64,000 nucleotides of DNA from Paenibacillus agricola (GTDB taxonomy: Bacteria; Bacillota; Bacilli; Paenibacillales; NBRC-103111). Under the pieces are notes generated by a model. That model was not told the DNA's origin. It ran no database searches and saw nothing but the letters and a program-made list of their open reading frames with translations. How positions within the stretch are numbered: position 1 is the first letter of the stretch; the number at the start of each line of letters is the position of its first letter. Positions 17,199 through 26,549 of this stretch are shown piece after piece. The stretch lies in NCBI RefSeq assembly GCF_011440305.1, contig NZ_JAAOIW010000013.1, forward strand, positions 124,001 through 188,000, given 5' to 3'. The translations under genes were made by a program, and so were the position numbers.

Positions 17199-18107
17199 AT
17201 GGAAGATTTCATACAAACAGCGAACCGTTTTGTGAAGAATCACTTCGGTGAACATGCCCAAAATCTGGTGTCTCTGGCTGCCGGTGATTGGTCGAAAGCC
17301 TATTCATTCATGCTCGACGGGCATGAATTGGTGATCCGCTTCGGCGCCTATCTGGGTGACTTTGAAAAGGATCGTGTGATGGGTACATATTCCTCGGATA
17401 CACTTCCGATTCCGAGGGTTCTTGAGGTTGGAGAGACGGAAAGCGGCTTCTACGCCGTATCCGAGCGGGTTTTTGGAAAGCATCTCGATGAGCTGAACGG
17501 TCCTGAGATACGACTTGTCCTGCCGCAATTGTTCGATGCCCTCTACGGACTTCAGAAACTTGACCTCATACACACACAAAGCATTGGCCTTTGGCGCCCA
17601 GAAGGGGCTGGTTCGAGTTGGGGATCCGAGCTTCTCTCTGTAACTGAGCCCAGGGCTCGACTAGCGGGCTGGCGTGAGCTGCTTGATGCCTCGCCTCAGG
17701 AGGCACAGGTCTTCGATGCTGGGGTAGAAAGGCTGCGTCAGCTCGTACCAAAGCTTCAGGAGTACCGAGGAATTGTCCACAATGACCTCTTGAACCGAAA
17801 CGTGTTAGTGGATGGAGGGAGGCTAACTGGGGTGATCGACTGGGGAAACGCATTCTATGGTGATCCGCTCTATGACAATGCTTGGTTTCTTTACTGGTGG
17901 CCTTGGTATCCGGAATGGAAAGAGATTGACTTGCAGGAAATTCTAGACCTCCACTGGGATAAGCATGGAGGCCGGCCTGCACAGTTGGAGGAACGCCTTC
18001 TTTGCTGCCTCATCCACATCGGCCTCGACCATATCGCCTACAGCGCATTCCGGCAACGTCCAGATGAAATAAGGCGCCATGCCAAGCAATTGTTGACCTA
18101 CATCTAG
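17199..18107 (+). CDS. Aminoglycoside phosphotransferase-family kinase
   Basis: 302 residues. Small-molecule kinase of the APH/choline-kinase fold. The N lobe carries a nucleotide-binding segment (LAAGDWSKAYSFMLDGHELV); the catalytic loop is IVHNDLLNRNVLV (Asp general base, Asn metal ligand), followed by the metal-binding VIDWGNAFYGDPLYDNAWF. The DWG...GDPLYD...WPW layout is closest, from memory, to hygromycin B phosphotransferase-like members, but many such proteins are not resistance enzymes. The loop has HND where HGD is commoner. ATG at 17199 follows AAAAGGAGGGCCACT. Monocistronic by spacing. Confidence 0.8.
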   Translation: MEDFIQTANRFVKNHFGEHAQNLVSLAAGDWSKAYSFMLDGHELVIRFGAYLGDFEKDRVMGTYSSDTLPIPRVLEVGETESGFYAVSERVFGKHLDELNGPEIRLVLPQLFDALYGLQKLDLIHTQSIGLWRPEGAGSSWGSELLSVTEPRARLAGWRELLDASPQEAQVFDAGVERLRQLVPKLQEYRGIVHNDLLNRNVLVDGGRLTGVIDWGNAFYGDPLYDNAWFLYWWPWYPEWKEIDLQEILDLHWDKHGGRPAQLEERLLCCLIHIGLDHIAYSAFRQRPDEIRRHAKQLLTYI

Positions 18108-18250
18108 CTCTCTACTCGAACATCGAAACGGAGTGAATCCTTTCGTCTGCAAAAAAGTCTGATTGTCTGCAAGCTCACCATTCGTTACATTATTGGTAGC
18201 GGCCATCGCGAGAGCGCGGTCGTATGACGGACAAGGCGGTGTAGAACAGT

Positions 18251-19405
18251 ATGATATGGGGAAAAGGGAAGGTATGGCCCTCCGAGCAGGAGCGATATGA
18301 GGACCCGAAAACCGGCGTGGCGGTCTGCCAGTTGACGAATTATAAAGGTCATAGCCGGCATTTATATTTTACGGAGAACGGTTGGTTCGATGGAGGGAGT
18401 AGGGTGCTGTTCGTCTCCGATCGTCAGAACTGTACCAATCTCTTCAGCTTGGAGCTTTCGACAGGAGAGATTACCCAACTCACGGATCTGGGCGGTGAGC
18501 ATACGGATCTGAGCGTTTGTCTAAACCCTCTGGGGACACATGCATATTACCGGATGGGCCAGACGATCACCTCGATTGACCTCTCGACATTAGCTGAAGA
18601 GGTCATATTCCAGGGGATGGAGGACTTCCAGCTGGGTCAAGTGACCTGTATGGCTGACGGTGCGTACCTGGCAGTAGCGTTGTCAGAGGATTACTCGAAG
18701 CGGCTGCGGCTCGACTTGACCAACGGTTATGTCGGTCACCGGGAGCTAATGGAAGCTAAGCCGTTAAGTCGTATCGCCCGCATCTCAACGCGCCCCGGCG
18801 GCGGTTGGGAGATTCTGCATGAGGAGCATGCTTGGATCGGGCATCTGAACGCTTCCCCGACGCAACCCAATCTGCTAACCTTCTGCCATGAGGGACCATG
18901 GCATCTGGTTGATCAACGTATCTGGGGGATGGACCTCTCTACCGGCACGATATGGAAAATCCGAGAGCGTAAGGAGCCCTTGGAGCTCATCGGACACGAA
19001 TACTGGCACGAGGACGGCGTACATGTGGGCTACCACGGTTTCAAAGCGGACCGCTCGGCCGGCTTCTTCGGCAAGGTTCGTTATGACAATACGGAGCTCG
19101 AAGAGGTGGGCTTCGAATTCGTTAATTGGCATGCTCACTCTTACGGATTTGAGCAGGTTGTCGTTGACGGTCGCTTCCCGCTGACCGATCTGATTTACTG
19201 GAAACGGGTGAACGGCGTGTTCAACTCGCCGCGTGTACTCTGCGAGCACCGCTGTAGCTTCCACTCGCAGCTGGTGCACGCCCACCCACGGTTCAGTCCA
19301 GACGGCCGGCAGCTGTTGTTCACAAGCGACCGGAACGGCTATGCCAACTTATATTTGCTAGATCTACCGGAAGACCCCGAGACACTGCCGCTGTTCGAAG
19401 GCTAG
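18251..19405 (+). CDS. ogl: Oligogalacturonate lyase, PL22
   Basis: 384 residues, close to characterised PL22 enzymes (about 388). Cleaves unsaturated di- and oligogalacturonates from pectin into 5-keto-4-deoxyuronate; usually cytoplasmic, and no signal peptide is seen. Family start GKVWPSEQERYEDPKTG and HLYFTENGWFDGG; a seven-bladed propeller with VLFVSDR and LLFTSDRNG blade motifs. The Mn-binding trio fits QLVHAH (Q-x-x-H-x-H, near residue 345) with another His in NWHAHSYG. ATG at 18251 has a weak ribosome site (AAGGCGG). No other pectin gene is adjacent. Confidence 0.85.
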   Translation: MIWGKGKVWPSEQERYEDPKTGVAVCQLTNYKGHSRHLYFTENGWFDGGSRVLFVSDRQNCTNLFSLELSTGEITQLTDLGGEHTDLSVCLNPLGTHAYYRMGQTITSIDLSTLAEEVIFQGMEDFQLGQVTCMADGAYLAVALSEDYSKRLRLDLTNGYVGHRELMEAKPLSRIARISTRPGGGWEILHEEHAWIGHLNASPTQPNLLTFCHEGPWHLVDQRIWGMDLSTGTIWKIRERKEPLELIGHEYWHEDGVHVGYHGFKADRSAGFFGKVRYDNTELEEVGFEFVNWHAHSYGFEQVVVDGRFPLTDLIYWKRVNGVFNSPRVLCEHRCSFHSQLVHAHPRFSPDGRQLLFTSDRNGYANLYLLDLPEDPETLPLFEG

Positions 19406-19539
19406 AACGGAAAGTACAAGAATGTGGAATATCGGTTAATGGAGTATTACGGAAACACTGGGATTTCCCATGCCTAAACGAGTTAATGGTACAAGTGGAA
19501 ATGGTATGGGGACTAGGGGCTATCAAATGGGGACGGTAG

Positions 19540-19569
19540 TTGAGGAGCTTGTTTTCAGAAGCTCCTCAA
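19540..19569. terminator. Hairpin between convergent genes
   Basis: Perfect 11-bp stem TTGAGGAGCTT / AAGCTCCTCAA with an 8-base loop between ogl and the ABC exporter, which converge here. Neither side has a long T-run, so termination would be modest in either direction. Confidence 0.5.
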
Positions 19570-19593
19570 TTGTGATAGCACGAAAAGTATAGC

Positions 19594-21321
19594 TTAATTA
19601 AACTGCAAGTTATAGAACCTGGCATAGAGCCCGTTTTTCTTCAAAAGATGATCATGTGTACCTTCCTCGGCAATCCCTTGTTCAGATAGCACTATAATCC
19701 TGTCTGCCTTTTTGATGGTGGACAGCCGATGTGCAATGACAAAGGTAGTTCGGTTTTTAGCCAGCTGTTCAAAGCTTTCCTGCACGATTTGTTCACTCTC
19801 ATTGTCTAGAGCGGAGGTAGCTTCATCAAATATAAGAATAGAAGGGTTTTTCAAAAATACACGTGCAATACTTATACGCTGCTTCTGGCCCCCTGAAAGC
19901 TTGACGCCGCGTTGCCCAATATAGGCGTTGTAGCCTTCCGGGAATCCCATGATAAATTCATGAGCATTTGCATGCTTGGCAGCTTCAATAACCTCCTCTT
20001 CTGTAGCATCAGGCTTCCCATATATAATATTCTCTTTAATAGTGCCCGCAAACAAGTACACATCTTGTTGAACGTGCCCAATATGATCACGCAATGACTT
20101 TAGCTTGATCGTTTTGATGTCAATACCATCAATATGTATCGTGCCTTCACTGGTTTCGTAAAAGCGGGGGATTAGACTGCAAAGCGTCGTTTTTCCAACT
20201 CCCGATGATCCTACAAGCGCTACATATTCACCAGGATTTGCCGTTATATGGACATGGCTAAACACATAGTTCGAGTCGCTGGCATACTGGAAGCCTACAT
20301 TTACAAATTCCACTTTCCCTTTTACATGGCTTAACTCAATCGCAGCTTTTGCATCCGTAATATCTGGCTTGACCGCCAAAATTTCCATAAATCGTTCAAA
20401 CCCCGCCACCCCGCCTTGCAGATTTTTGGTAAAGTTAACTACCCTTCTCACCGGATCAATCAGAGTGTTTATATACAATAAAAAGGTAATCAGCTCTGTT
20501 AGAAGCAATTGGTTGTTACTTACAAGAATAGCACCCACGATCACCACCGCAATATTCATAAATGAAATAAACCCAGTCAAGCCATTAAAAAACAAGGCCT
20601 CTACCAAGTAGCCATGCTTCCTGCTTTCCAGAAACCTGCCGTTACTGCTTCTGAATTTATCCATTTCGATGTCTTCATTAGCAAACGATTGTACGACACG
20701 TATTCCTGCCAGGCTGTCTTCAAGCTGCGAGTTGATGTCTGCGATCCGTTCCTTATTCTTTTTAAGAGCATCTTTCACCTTGATGCTATAGTGATAGGCA
20801 AAAATAAACATGATAGGTAAAATCAAAAAAATAGTTAAGGTGAGTATCCCATTGATGCTTGCCAATATAAAAAACGAGCCTATGATTCTCACCAGAGATA
20901 TAACCGTGTCCTCCGGTCCATGGTGGGCGAGCTCTGAGATATCGAGTAAATCTGTTGTCGTTCGCGACATCAGCTCCCCTGTTCGGGCATTGTCATAATA
21001 CTGGAAAGAAAGCTTTTGAAAATGTTGAAACAAATCGTTGCGCATGTCCGACTCCATCTTGGCTCCCATCGCATGTCCAAAATAGTCGGTGTAGAAGTTG
21101 CTGATGTACTCCACAACCATCAAAAACAGAAAGATCCCAACCATTTTAATAACTAAATCTGTAGTGATTCCCTCATCACTTATGGCATGTGTGGTAATTT
21201 GATTGACCAGCATGGGATACGCAAGTACGGTTACAGAAGCCAGTGCTGCAAAGAATAAGTCCGCAAACAACACCTTTTTATAAGGCTTGTAATAAGCTAA
21301 AAACCGATTCAACTTGTTCAC
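19594..21321 (-). CDS. ABC exporter, fused membrane and ATPase domains
   Basis: 575-residue half-transporter of the MsbA/BmrA type that would work as a homodimer to export lipids, drugs or peptides. Residues 1-310 hold six membrane segments; the ATPase has Walker A (GSSGVGKTT), signature (LSGGQKQRISIARV), Walker B (ILIFDEATSAL) and the switch His (IAHRLST). GTG at 21321 is preceded by GGGAGGAATATTC. The gene stands alone on the minus strand; no regulator or peptide precursor is beside it. Substrate unknown. Confidence 0.9.
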   Translation of the reverse strand: MNKLNRFLAYYKPYKKVLFADLFFAALASVTVLAYPMLVNQITTHAISDEGITTDLVIKMVGIFLFLMVVEYISNFYTDYFGHAMGAKMESDMRNDLFQHFQKLSFQYYDNARTGELMSRTTTDLLDISELAHHGPEDTVISLVRIIGSFFILASINGILTLTIFLILPIMFIFAYHYSIKVKDALKKNKERIADINSQLEDSLAGIRVVQSFANEDIEMDKFRSSNGRFLESRKHGYLVEALFFNGLTGFISFMNIAVVIVGAILVSNNQLLLTELITFLLYINTLIDPVRRVVNFTKNLQGGVAGFERFMEILAVKPDITDAKAAIELSHVKGKVEFVNVGFQYASDSNYVFSHVHITANPGEYVALVGSSGVGKTTLCSLIPRFYETSEGTIHIDGIDIKTIKLKSLRDHIGHVQQDVYLFAGTIKENIIYGKPDATEEEVIEAAKHANAHEFIMGFPEGYNAYIGQRGVKLSGGQKQRISIARVFLKNPSILIFDEATSALDNESEQIVQESFEQLAKNRTTFVIAHRLSTIKKADRIIVLSEQGIAEEGTHDHLLKKNGLYARFYNLQFN

Positions 21322-21454
21322 GAATATTCCTCCCGTTTATGGAAACATTCCCTTTTGTATTCATGCTAGCTTCCCAATACCCAATTATCTATATAACAAT
21401 TGATTATAACCAATTATTATCATCGTTAAATGATAGCTCCGGATGCAGGATTGA

Positions 21455-21653
21455 ACTAAACATGCTGCGCGAGAGCAGCAGCGGATCCAACAGGCTTTAA
21501 AGGGTCAGCTTGGGGAACAGGCACCTTCACCGTATTACGACATCCAGCGGGATGACGCTTGAAGACATCGGGGCGTTTTTGAGCTTCACGTTGTATCATG
21601 AGGGCATGCATTTCAACTCGATTAAGCATTATAAAGTGTTGTTGAGCTCTTAG
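21455..21653 (+). pseudogene. 3' remnant of a DinB-family gene, frameshifted
   Basis: Two overlapping frames read continuously as one protein tail: EQQRIQQALKGQLGEQ through YYDIQRDD, then, after a one-step frame change near 21553, MTLEDIGAFLSFTLYHEGMH and FNSIKHYKVLLSS-stop. The LSFTxYHEGxHF pattern fits the last helices of DinB/YfiT-type putative metal enzymes, with the His of the metal site. No start or 5' half is present (a TGA precedes it). A hairpin that would be its terminator follows at 21671. Confidence 0.5.
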
Positions 21654-21670
21654 TTATTGAAGTGACCATC

Positions 21671-21709
21671 AACGAGGCTGTCGATTGCAATTGAATCGGC
21701 AGCCTCGTT
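21671..21709 (+). terminator. Hairpin after the DinB remnant
   Basis: AACGAGGCTGTCGATT pairs with AATCGGCAGCCTCGTT (one G-T pair) around a 7-base loop. Only a short T-rich tail follows. Likely the old terminator of the broken gene. Confidence 0.6.
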
Positions 21710-21873
21710 GTGCTAACTATTTCATTGATATATCTTACCCATAAACCTTTTTACAGCTCACAAAGTGAATGGGAAGGCGAAAGATGGGTAAAGTGAGATA
21801 TGAAGTGAAATTTTTCAAGGATTCATGTATGCGGGCTCCCTAACTTCGGGGAACTTAATGAAAGGTGGAAGCT

Positions 21874-23103
21874 ATGGGCAAAGCAGCGGTACTCGAAGCA
21901 CCGAAACAAAAGAAATTACTGTTTAGTGTCGGACTAAGCTGGCTTTTTGATGCGATGGATGTGGGGATTATATCCTTTATAGTAGCTGCATTAGCAGTCG
22001 AGTGGAAGCTTGGACCTGAGCAGATCGGCATGCTCACCGCTATCAACTCCATTGGAATGGCTGTGGGAGCCGCAGTAGCCGGTTCTCTTGCTGACCGATA
22101 CGGCCGCAGGTCGATATTGCTTTGGACTTTGCTCATCTTCTCCATATCCAGTGGACTGTCCGCTTTAGCGACAAGCTTTGTGGTTTTATGCGTTTTACGC
22201 TTTACAGCAGGCTTTGGCCTTGGCGGTGAGCTGCCTGTTGCTTCAACCCTTGTTTCCGAGTCGATGCCCGTTAATGAAAGGGGACGTGCTGTTGTGCTGC
22301 TTGAAAGCTTCTGGGCAGCTGGCTGGATTGTTGCGGCCTTAATCGCATATTTCATCATTCCACTTTACGGCTGGAGGATGGCTTTTGCAATAGGTGCTGT
22401 TCCTGCCTTATATGCCCTCTATCTCAGGCGAACGGTGCAGGATTCGCCCCGTTATACTGCACAGCGCAGCGGCAGGTTATCGTTTCGTGACCGGGTGGCT
22501 GCTGCATGGTCAACGAAGTATCGCAGATCCACGATCACCTTATGGGTGTTATGGTTTACGGTCGTATTTTCTTATTACGGTATGTTTCTATGGCTCCCCA
22601 CGGTTATGATGCTGAAGGGCTTTGGGCTTGTGAAGAGCTTTCAATATGTGCTTATTATGACAATTGCCCAGTTACCTGGCTACTTCACTGCCGCTTATTT
22701 TATTGAGAAATTCGGACGGAAGTTCGTGCTTGTTTCCTATTTACTTCTGACGGCGGTAAGCGCTATTTGGTTTGGCAACGCCGAAACAGTTGGTATGCTG
22801 ATAGCATCGGGAATCTGCCTGTCTTTCTTCAACCTGGGAGCTTGGGGAGGTATGTATGCTTATACGCCCGAGTTATATCCGACTTCAGTCCGGTCAACAG
22901 GCGTCGGGCTTGCTGCCGCTTTTGGACGAATCGGCGGGGTGATTGGACCGTTTCTAGTGGGCATGCTGGTTGCGCGGGAGATACCTATCCACATTATCTT
23001 TATGATATTTTTCGTTGCGATTGTCATTGGAGCCTTAACGGTATTGTTCTTCGGCAAAGAAACCAAAGGTATAGACCCGGATCTTGAGCCAGCAAACAAG
23101 TAA
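21874..23103 (+). CDS. niaP: MFS transporter, niacin permease-like
   Basis: 409 residues, 12 membrane segments, sugar-porter-like branch. Signature loops: GSLADRYGRRSIL after segment 2, GGELPVASTLVSE in the region typical of NiaP, ESFWAAGW, and TPELYPTSVRSTGVG in segments 9-10. From memory this is very like Bacillus NiaP (YceI), which imports nicotinate or nicotinamide; related proteins carry aromatic acids, so the substrate is probable rather than proven. I chose ATG at 21874 because AAAGGTGG lies 7 bases upstream; an in-frame GTG at 21865 would overlap that site. No NAD genes adjoin it. Confidence 0.75.
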   Translation: MGKAAVLEAPKQKKLLFSVGLSWLFDAMDVGIISFIVAALAVEWKLGPEQIGMLTAINSIGMAVGAAVAGSLADRYGRRSILLWTLLIFSISSGLSALATSFVVLCVLRFTAGFGLGGELPVASTLVSESMPVNERGRAVVLLESFWAAGWIVAALIAYFIIPLYGWRMAFAIGAVPALYALYLRRTVQDSPRYTAQRSGRLSFRDRVAAAWSTKYRRSTITLWVLWFTVVFSYYGMFLWLPTVMMLKGFGLVKSFQYVLIMTIAQLPGYFTAAYFIEKFGRKFVLVSYLLLTAVSAIWFGNAETVGMLIASGICLSFFNLGAWGGMYAYTPELYPTSVRSTGVGLAAAFGRIGGVIGPFLVGMLVAREIPIHIIFMIFFVAIVIGALTVLFFGKETKGIDPDLEPANK

Positions 23104-23171
23104 CATGGTCAAATTGGGGTAATAAGAATCAGGCAGAACACTAATTCGATGTATTGAGGGAGGAAAACACG

Positions 23172-23594
23172 ATGAATGAACTATTAAAAAAAGTATTTTC
23201 ACTAGGGCTAGGAGCGACAATTGCCAGCAAGGAAAAAATTCAGCAGGTGGTTGATGAGCTGGTAGTAAAAGGAGAGCTAGGTCAGAATGAATCCAAGGAT
23301 CTCATAGATAATCTGGTGGCCAAAGGGGAGGAACAAAAGGATTATGTCAAACAGATGGTAAGGGATCAGGTGAAAAAGGTACTGGACGAGCTGCAGATAG
23401 CGACCAAACAGGATCTCAAAGACCTTGAAGCACGCCTTAAAGCATCGGGAGCGGGTGCTGATCCTGTATCGATTAAGGATCCGACAACATTGGCTCCTTC
23501 AGCCAATTCGATCCTAATTGTAGATTCAACATCGAGTGAAGAGAGCTCTGTGAATCCACACAAAACACACCCGAATCCTACGCAGTCTCTGTAA
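23172..23594 (+). CDS. Phasin-like coiled-coil protein
   Basis: 140 residues, rich in Lys, Glu, Asp and Gln. N-terminal amphipathic stretch (MNELLKKVFSLGLGATIASK), then a long charged helix with heptad-like pattern through DLKDLEARLKASG, and a low-complexity Ser/Thr/Pro tail. This is the pattern of PhaF/phasin-like proteins that coat granules or membranes. ATG at 23172 follows GAGGGAGGAAAACACG. Its stop is 4 bases before the UbiB-like kinase gene, so the two are coupled; this pairing recurs in Firmicutes, but the joint role is not known to me. Confidence 0.7.
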   Translation: MNELLKKVFSLGLGATIASKEKIQQVVDELVVKGELGQNESKDLIDNLVAKGEEQKDYVKQMVRDQVKKVLDELQIATKQDLKDLEARLKASGAGADPVSIKDPTTLAPSANSILIVDSTSSEESSVNPHKTHPNPTQSL

Positions 23595-23598
23595 GCTG

Positions 23599-25275
23599 AT
23601 GATCAAAATTCGTCATACCAAACGTTATCGTGAAATTGCTGTCGCTCTTGTAAGGCATGGCTTCGGTTATATGGTGGAAGAGCTGGGATTATTTCATCTG
23701 CTGACTTTTCCCAGGCTGGGATTGAGGAGAAGGGAGCATGCTGCTGCATCAGCCAAAACTATGGAGGTGCGAATCCGGCTGGTTCTGGAACAGCTGGGAC
23801 CTACCTTTATAAAGCTGGGACAGCTCACCAGCACCCGCAACGATCTGCTCTCCAAGGAATTGATCCATGAATTGGAAAAGCTGCAGGATCAGGTTCCGCC
23901 TTTCTCCTCAGAGCAGGCGCGAGCCATTCTGCAGGAGGAATTACATAAACCCATTGAGGAAGTTCTGATGGAGTTTGATGATCAACCTATCGCCGCTGCT
24001 TCAATAGGTCAAGTTCACTTTGGACGGTTGCTGACTGGCGAAGCCGTGGCCATCAAGATTCAGCGCCCCTTTGTTAAAGAAATGGTAAATCGTGATCTGG
24101 AAATATTAGCGGATTTGGCGGAGCTTGCGGAGCGCCGTCTGGATTGGGTGTCTCGCTACCGCATCCGGGAGATGATTGAGGAGTTTTCCCGATCATTGAA
24201 GGAAGAGCTGAACTACGTTACGGAAGGAAAGAATGCAGATAGTATAGCGCGGCAATTTATACGGCAATCAACGGTTATCATCCCCAAAGTTTATTGGAAG
24301 CACACAACCTCCAAGGTGCTGATCATGGAATATGTTGAAGGCATCAAGTTGAATCAATCCGAGGAGCTGACCGCCCAAGGGTATGATAGGGAACTGATCG
24401 CCAAACAATTCGTTAATGCGATGATGCATCAGATATTAATTGAAGGCTTGTTTCATGCCGATCCCCATCCGGGAAACGTATTTGTTTTACCGGAGGGCCG
24501 ACTGGCTTTCGTTGATTTCGGGATGGTGGGGCGTCTGGATCCGGACATGAAGTATCATCTTTCTTCACTGATTATTGCGATTATGCGAAAAAATACAGAT
24601 AGTATCATCAGGTCGATCTTACGGTTAGGGCTGGTCTCGGAGGAAGTCGATATGACAACACTCCGCAGGGATTTAAACCAGCTTAGGGAACAGTATTATG
24701 ACGTTCCCTTTGCTCAGGTCAGCTTGGGTAAAGCTTTAAACGAGCTGTTAATCATCGCAAATCGTCATCATATTCTGGTACCTACTGATTTAACGCTGTT
24801 GGGAAAAGCTTTGCTAACGATTGAAGGTGTGACAGAGAAATTATATCCTGAAGGACGGCTGATCGACATGGCTGAGCCCTTTGGCCGGAAGCTGGTTAAG
24901 GATAGAATGAGCTCGGGTCAAATACCCAAACGATTCTGGCGTAATCTGATTGAGCTCGGAGACACATTTCTTGAGTTGCCCAAGCAAGCGAATCAGCTGA
25001 CGAGGATGATCCGCACCGGGAAGCTGAGGATGGAGATAGGCTTGTCGGAAATTGATCTGTTGATGAGAAAGCTCGATCAGGTAAGTAATCGCATTTCATT
25101 CAGTATTGTGCTGCTATCATTCAGTATCATTATGGTCGGTTTGATTCTGGCAGCCGCTTTAGGGAATGAAAAGTTGTTCCTTTGGCATATTCCAGTTATC
25201 GAAATAGGGTCGGTGGTGGCGAGCCTTATGGTTATATATCTATTATATTCGATCATCAAATCAGGAAGAATTTAG
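23599..25275 (+). CDS. ABC1/AarF/UbiB-family atypical kinase
   Basis: 558 residues. Membrane-associated atypical kinase/ATPase family linked in other bacteria to ubiquinone or lipid metabolism. Seen: KxGQ-type motif (FIKLGQLTSTRNDLL), Ala-rich nucleotide loop AAASIGQVHFG, VAIKIQRP Lys, EELNYVTEGKNAD, catalytic HADPHPGNVFV and metal-binding FVDFGMVG. Two hydrophobic segments close the protein (ISFSIVLLSFSIIMVGLILA and a last one), anchoring it to the membrane. Firmicutes make menaquinone, so a quinone role is only a guess. ATG at 23599 has a poor ribosome site, fitting coupling to the gene before. Confidence 0.88.
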   Translation: MIKIRHTKRYREIAVALVRHGFGYMVEELGLFHLLTFPRLGLRRREHAAASAKTMEVRIRLVLEQLGPTFIKLGQLTSTRNDLLSKELIHELEKLQDQVPPFSSEQARAILQEELHKPIEEVLMEFDDQPIAAASIGQVHFGRLLTGEAVAIKIQRPFVKEMVNRDLEILADLAELAERRLDWVSRYRIREMIEEFSRSLKEELNYVTEGKNADSIARQFIRQSTVIIPKVYWKHTTSKVLIMEYVEGIKLNQSEELTAQGYDRELIAKQFVNAMMHQILIEGLFHADPHPGNVFVLPEGRLAFVDFGMVGRLDPDMKYHLSSLIIAIMRKNTDSIIRSILRLGLVSEEVDMTTLRRDLNQLREQYYDVPFAQVSLGKALNELLIIANRHHILVPTDLTLLGKALLTIEGVTEKLYPEGRLIDMAEPFGRKLVKDRMSSGQIPKRFWRNLIELGDTFLELPKQANQLTRMIRTGKLRMEIGLSEIDLLMRKLDQVSNRISFSIVLLSFSIIMVGLILAAALGNEKLFLWHIPVIEIGSVVASLMVIYLLYSIIKSGRI

Positions 25276-25449
25276 GTGATTTTTCGAGCTTAAGCATTCA
25301 GGTACTATATACATGGTTAGAGTCCAAACCATGCACATTTGACATGCTTTAGCAAGATAATACCAATATAACCAACATTTTGCCAAAGACAAATCGATAA
25401 TTATGATCTTTAATAGATAAGTATCGTTTTAACAAAATGGGGTGATAGA

Positions 25450-26163
25450 ATGAGAAAGCCAGCAGCGAAAATTGCTACTCTGCTGACCGTAATCATTTCC
25501 TTCTTCCTTGTCGTTCCTGCAGAGCATGCAGATCAAAGAATGATTGTAGCGAATAAGCAAGCAATTTCCGAAGTGTCATTGCCTAGCAGTACGTTTATTC
25601 AGAAGGAAAGCGGAAATCAGGTTGACAACTCGTTGAAAGATAGGAAGCTTATACTGGAAAAGGTAGAGAAGGTAACAATCTTAAGCGCCGAACCTATAAC
25701 AGAAGTGCCGATAGTACCTAATCCAAACGTAGAAGCTTCAAATCCTCCGAAGTTGGAAACTCCTAGTCTAAGCTCAACGACTGAAAAGAAAAGTATATCA
25801 GACAGTGATAAGGAGTTACTTGCAAGGCTTGTTACAGCCGAAGCGAGAAATCAGCCGTATTTAGGTCAAGTGGCGGTAGCTGCCGTTGTTTTAAACAGGA
25901 CAGAATCAGATAAATTTCCTGAAACTATTGAAGGCGTTATTAATGCTAATAACGGAAAGGTGTACCAATTTTCCCCTGTAAAGAACGGCTCAATCAATAA
26001 GCCTGCTATTGAAGCGGCGGTTCAGGCGGTTGAAGATGCTTTAAATGGCAGCGATCCAACGAACGGATCCTTATATTTTGCGGAATTAAAAAGCGCAGCA
26101 CATGTACCAAACCGAAACGCTAATGTTACGGTGAAGATTGGCGATCACACTTTTTATAAATAA
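25450..26163 (+). CDS. SleB/CwlJ-type spore cortex or cell-wall hydrolase
   Basis: 237 residues. N-terminal signal/anchor (IATLLTVIISFFLVVPAEHA), a linker of ~90 residues rich in Val, Pro and Lys, then the Hydrolase_2 domain from about 120: LLARLVTAEARNQPYLGQVA with the catalytic Glu in TAEAR, VVLNR, FPETIEGVI and YQFSPV. These lytic enzymes cut spore cortex or septal peptidoglycan. The N-terminal peptidoglycan-binding repeats of full SleB are absent, so it is closer to short SleB-like proteins. ATG at 25450 follows GGGGTGATAGA. Two terminators follow. Confidence 0.87.
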   Translation: MRKPAAKIATLLTVIISFFLVVPAEHADQRMIVANKQAISEVSLPSSTFIQKESGNQVDNSLKDRKLILEKVEKVTILSAEPITEVPIVPNPNVEASNPPKLETPSLSSTTEKKSISDSDKELLARLVTAEARNQPYLGQVAVAAVVLNRTESDKFPETIEGVINANNGKVYQFSPVKNGSINKPAIEAAVQAVEDALNGSDPTNGSLYFAELKSAAHVPNRNANVTVKIGDHTFYK

Positions 26164-26170
26164 GAGCGTT

Positions 26171-26194
26171 GGGGGTATATCCCCCTTTATTCTT
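26171..26194 (+). terminator. Probable terminator of the SleB-like gene
   Basis: GGGGG-TATAT-CCCCC followed by TTTATTCTT, 7 bases after the stop codon. Short stem but GC-only. Confidence 0.65.
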
Positions 26195-26264
26195 ATCGAA
26201 AGAATAGTCGCACGCTCCGGTTAGCCTGTCGGCGAAATGAAATGCAATCGTAAATATTAATCGG

Positions 26265-26296
26265 AAGCCGATTCATACATGAATCGGCTTTTTTTT
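26265..26296 (+). terminator. Strong rho-independent terminator
   Basis: AAGCCGATTCAT / ATGAATCGGCTT with a 2-base nominal loop, running into eight T residues. Second terminator after the SleB-like gene. Confidence 0.9.
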
Positions 26297-26309
26297 GCGT
26301 CCAAAATTC

Positions 26310-26357
26310 AAGCTCCTTGCCAGTACGAAGCCCAGCCTTCGTACGTCTAAGGAGCTT
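26310..26357. repeat. Nested inverted repeats
   Basis: Outer arms AAGCTCCTT (26310-26318) and AAGGAGCTT (26349-26357) enclose inner arms GTACGAAG (26323-26330) and CTTCGTAC (26338-26345), all perfect, making one stacked hairpin with small symmetric bulges. No T-run follows. It could be a small structured RNA element or a recombination scar. Confidence 0.6.
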
Positions 26358-26549
26358 ACATAAAATGAATGAAGCGAGCTATAGGCTCACCACATCTTTC
26401 AAAGTGTGTTTTGGATGGATACGTCGACCTTTGCCGCGTTGTCTTCGCCGATTTCTTTAGATATTAGATGGTAGCTAGCGGAGGTAATAATATTCATTTC
26501 CCATGCTAATAGGTGTTCAAAGAAATCTATTGAATTTTTAGATGCTATT

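Noticed and set aside
21720-21870. Possible riboswitch in the leader of the NiaP-like gene
   Set aside because: Some short stems are present, but no known aptamer consensus (including NAD-related ones) could be matched by eye.
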